The position numbers were made by a program, and so were the translations under genes. From Stutzerimonas azotifigens (GTDB lineage: Bacteria > Pseudomonadota > Gammaproteobacteria > Pseudomonadales > Pseudomonadaceae), in contig NZ_JAAMRF010000001.1 in assembly GCF_013522725.1 (NCBI RefSeq), forward strand, positions 1-64,000: 64,000 nucleotides of DNA, given 5' to 3'. Positions 61,852 through 64,000 of the stretch are shown piece after piece. Numbering within the stretch: position 1 is the first letter of the stretch; the number at the start of each line of letters is the position of its first letter. Under the pieces are notes generated by a model. The model was not told the origin of the DNA, did no database searches, and saw nothing but the letters and a program-made list of their open reading frames with translations.

Positions 61852-62248
61852 CCGACTCGTGACCTGCGCAAGGCCCGACTACCTGCGCACCGCCCCGGCC
61901 ATCGACAGCCCGGCGGCGCTGCGCGACCACGCCTGCATCACGCTCGCCTCCCAAGGTCGGCACTGGTACTACCGCCACGACGGCAAGGAACTCGCCGAAC
62001 CTATTGCGCCGCGGCTGATGTGCAACCAGATCCGCGCCGCCAGCCTGGCCTGCGTGCAAGGCCTGGGCGTTACGCGCCTGATGCACTATCAGGTGGCGGA
62101 CGAACTGGCCGATGGGCGGCTGGTCAGGATACTCAGGGAGTTCGAGCCGGGGGACCTGCCGATCCAGCTGGTCTATCCGCATTCGTTGCAGCTTTCGCCG
62201 CGGGTGAGGGCGTTCGTGGAGTGGGCGGGGCCGCGGTTGGAGAGGAGG
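61852..62248 (+). pseudogene. C-terminal fragment of a LysR regulator, repeat of the 45.1 kb gene
   Basis: About 397 bases nearly identical to 45608-46004, starting directly after the AraC stop and ending at TTGGAGAG. It reads TRLVTCARPDYLRTAPAIDS and so on, with only scattered changes (for example VAGELADGRLV to VADELADGRLV). There is no DNA-binding domain, so it is a fragment. It continues in frame into unrelated sequence to 62491. Confidence 0.85.
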
Positions 62249-62468
62249 TGCCGGATCCTGATGGTGACTAGTGCCTGTTTCGGCCGATTGCAGACGGTGA
62301 CGCCTGCGGTCAAAAGGCACGTTCTCCGGCCGAGCTGGCAACTGATAGGAGTAAGCTGCGATACACCTCAGTTGATCGGCCATCTACATCCGTTCGAACA
62401 TGGAGCCTGCGTTGGTAGTCCGATGCGGAACATGGCTGACAACAACAAGCTGATCAAGGGAGCACCTG

Positions 62469-63413
62469 ATGTTGGCGGCGCGGGAAGATGAAGCCCTCGA
62501 GGAGCAGCTGGATCCGAAGCGCAGCCCGTTCGTGACAGCGGTGGCATTCATGCTGGCGGCGGCGATTCTGATTCCTCTACTGAACGCGGAAGTTAAGTAC
62601 CTCGGCCTGTTCTACCCGGTCATTCAGTTGCTCTGGTGCCGCTACTTCGGCCATGTGGTGTTCATGCTTGTGGTATTCGCGCCGCGCAAAGGGAAGGCGC
62701 TGTTTCGCTCTCGGCGCCCCTGGTTGCAAATCGTGCGGTCGTTGCTGTTCTGCCTCACCTCCTTCCTGATGTTCTGTGCGCTGCAGTACGTGCCGGTGGG
62801 GACCGCGGCGGCGGTGAGTTTCACGGCGCCTATGGTGGTCCTAGTACTGTCACCCATCATGCTGGGCGAGACGGTAGGCCTGCTGAAGACAGTCGCGGCA
62901 ATCAGTGGGTTCGCTGGGGCGCTGTTCGTCATCCAGCCGGGTGGCGATGCCTTTCATCCTGCCGTGTTACTGGTGCTCCTGAGTGCTTGCACCTCAGCGC
63001 TTACGCAGATCTTGTCGCGCAAGCTCGCCAGTCACGACACGCCGGAAACGTCCAACACGTACATGGCCGCCGCCGGGTTCGTGTTGACGAGCCTGATGCT
63101 GCCATTCTTCTGGCAGTCGCCGGACAGCCTGGTACATGTTGGGTTGCTGGTCAGCATGGGGATCCTCGGTGGTTGCGGGCACTACTGCCTGGTGCGTGCC
63201 TTCGAGGTGGCCCCTGCACCGTTCGTCGCACCGTTCACTTACCTGCAAATCGTCGGCGCGAGCCTGCTGGGCTACCTGCTTTTTTCCGAGCTGCCGAATC
63301 TGTGGAGCTGCATCGGCACCTTCATCATCGTACTGAGCGGATTGGTTGTCTTGCTAGGCGAGCAATACCTGGAGTCGCGGCGTCCGAGGACGTCGACCAG
63401 ATCGTCAGGCTGA
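62469..63413 (+). CDS. EamA/DMT-family transporter
   Basis: A 314-residue protein with ten membrane segments in two EamA repeats; the first contains CALQYVPVGTAAAVSFTAPM and the second RAFEVAPAPFVAPFTYLQIV. It resembles the RhaT/RarD-like permeases of unknown substrate; the region LGETVGLLKTVAAISGFAGA is also typical. AAGGGAG lies just before the ATG. It is convergent with the LysR-type gene at the right edge. Confidence 0.8.
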   Translation: MLAAREDEALEEQLDPKRSPFVTAVAFMLAAAILIPLLNAEVKYLGLFYPVIQLLWCRYFGHVVFMLVVFAPRKGKALFRSRRPWLQIVRSLLFCLTSFLMFCALQYVPVGTAAAVSFTAPMVVLVLSPIMLGETVGLLKTVAAISGFAGALFVIQPGGDAFHPAVLLVLLSACTSALTQILSRKLASHDTPETSNTYMAAAGFVLTSLMLPFFWQSPDSLVHVGLLVSMGILGGCGHYCLVRAFEVAPAPFVAPFTYLQIVGASLLGYLLFSELPNLWSCIGTFIIVLSGLVVLLGEQYLESRRPRTSTRSSG

Positions 63414-63476
63414 GACGCCTGGGTACTCAACCGGTTCACGTGTGTTGGTGACGAACCGGCCCGTTTCGCCCAGATG

Positions 63477-64000
63477 TCAGTGCTGTTCCCAAGGCGGTTC
63501 GACTAGGCGTTGCTGCAGAAAGTCGCACAGGGCCGCGACCTTGCGTGAGGCTCGGCTGGAGCGCGGGTACATGGCGTAGATGGAGTAGGGCTTGGGGCGT
63601 GCGTGGGGCAACACCTCGATCAGCGAGCCGGCTTTGAGATGGTGGTGGACGAGAAAGCTGGGTAGCAGTGCCAGGCCCAGGCCAGCCAGCACCACTTCGC
63701 GCATCACTTCGCCGTTGTTGCTGGAGAAGCGCCCCCGTGGGGCTACATTCGCCAGTTCGCCCTGCTCGTCGGTGTTCTCGAATGACCAGAACTGTCGGGA
63801 AGAAACGTTGCTGTAACCGATGCACTCGTGCCCGCGTAGCGCCTCGATATTTTCGGGGGCTCCGCGCTGTTGTAGATAGTCGGGGCTGGCGCAGAGTATC
63901 CGTGCACTGCTGGCCAGCTTGCGGGCGATGAGGGCGCTATCGCCAATGCGTGAAATACGCACGCAGAGGTCATAGCCCTCGCGTTCGAAGTCGCTGATCC
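63477..64000 (-). CDS. LysR-family regulator, C-terminal part (cut by the window edge)
   Basis: The reading frame continues past 64000. The visible ~174 residues are the effector domain of a LysR regulator of the D-L-C-V-R-I type: YDLCVRISRIGDSALIARKL, ILCASPDYLQQRG, SSNNGEVMREVVLAGLGLAL and PKPYSIYAMYPRSSRASRKV. The helix-turn-helix lies outside the window. Its target is unknown; the EamA gene is convergent and so not an obvious one. Confidence 0.85.
   Translation of the reverse strand, partial: ISDFEREGYDLCVRISRIGDSALIARKLASSARILCASPDYLQQRGAPENIEALRGHECIGYSNVSSRQFWSFENTDEQGELANVAPRGRFSSNNGEVMREVVLAGLGLALLPSFLVHHHLKAGSLIEVLPHARPKPYSIYAMYPRSSRASRKVAALCDFLQQRLVEPPWEQH

Noticed and set aside
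1..64000. CRISPR arrays, tRNA genes, rRNA genes, riboswitches
   Set aside because: No regularly spaced repeats, CCA-ended cloverleaf or known riboswitch core was seen on reading both strands; short RNAs could be missed.

Overview
The window is a piece of a high-GC gammaproteobacterial chromosome, most likely a Pseudomonas of the stutzeri group. This rests on codon use, on typical Pseudomonas housekeeping genes (hrpB, an rhlE-like helicase gene, rlmE, Lrp, RND/OprM efflux) and on DUF2790 and BPSL0761-type small proteins. No tRNA or rRNA genes were seen. All calls come from reading the sequence; nothing was searched.

Region 1 (1 to about 18980) is accessory DNA. It starts with the end of an IS3-type element and metal or oxidative-stress cargo: a CzcD-like zinc exporter, DsbA/DsbB, an isoprenylcysteine methyltransferase-family protein and an ACR3-like transporter. 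The tail of a Tn4651-type transposon (end of tnpA, then tnpC) follows, then a MITE-like repeat. Next comes a two-gene OLD nuclease plus UvrD-like helicase defence module of Gabija type, with a small BPSL0761-family gene. An intact but mosaic hrpB gene follows. Last is a four-gene recombinase operon (three large tyrosine recombinase-like proteins and one small protein) resembling the operon of GInt-type islands.

The island ends inside a second hrpB copy (from about 18980). This copy lacks its first ~126 codons, including the Walker A and DExH motifs. The base-composition switch in the intact copy falls at the same codon as the break in the truncated copy. hrpB is therefore probably the integration site, and the island supplies a working replacement.

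Region 2 (21.1-30.8 kb) looks like ordinary core chromosome: a secreted endonuclease/exonuclease/phosphatase-family protein, a VOC protein, a YciC-like membrane protein, a NYN-domain protein, Lrp and EamA, a DEAD-box helicase, rlmE, a flavoprotein dehydrogenase and a TrmH-type methyltransferase. It also holds an RND-pump fragment and a REP-like hairpin.

Region 3 (31.2-43.7 kb) is a hydroxamate siderophore locus of alcaligin type. A Fur-box-led plus-strand operon encodes an amine N-hydroxylase, MFS exporter, GNAT acyltransferase, IucA/IucC synthetase, Rieske oxygenase and TonB receptor. A converging minus-strand operon encodes the FhuF-like reductase, FhuB-like permease and a binding protein. 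The importer's ATPase gene is reduced to about 41 codons, so the permease must borrow an ATPase from elsewhere.

Region 4 (43.8-64 kb) holds a decayed 2Fe-2S ferredoxin gene, a GST/VOC/LysR detoxification unit, and a metal-type two-component system next to a tripartite RND pump. Further on are a DUF2790 protein, an exported SDR, an NTP/NDP-exchange-like MFS protein, an LpxR-type lipid A deacylase, an NTF2-like/Atu4866 cluster opposite an AraC regulator, an EamA transporter and a LysR gene cut by the window edge. A ~400 bp piece of the 45 kb LysR gene is repeated at 61.85 kb, so the intervening ~16 kb lies between direct repeats.
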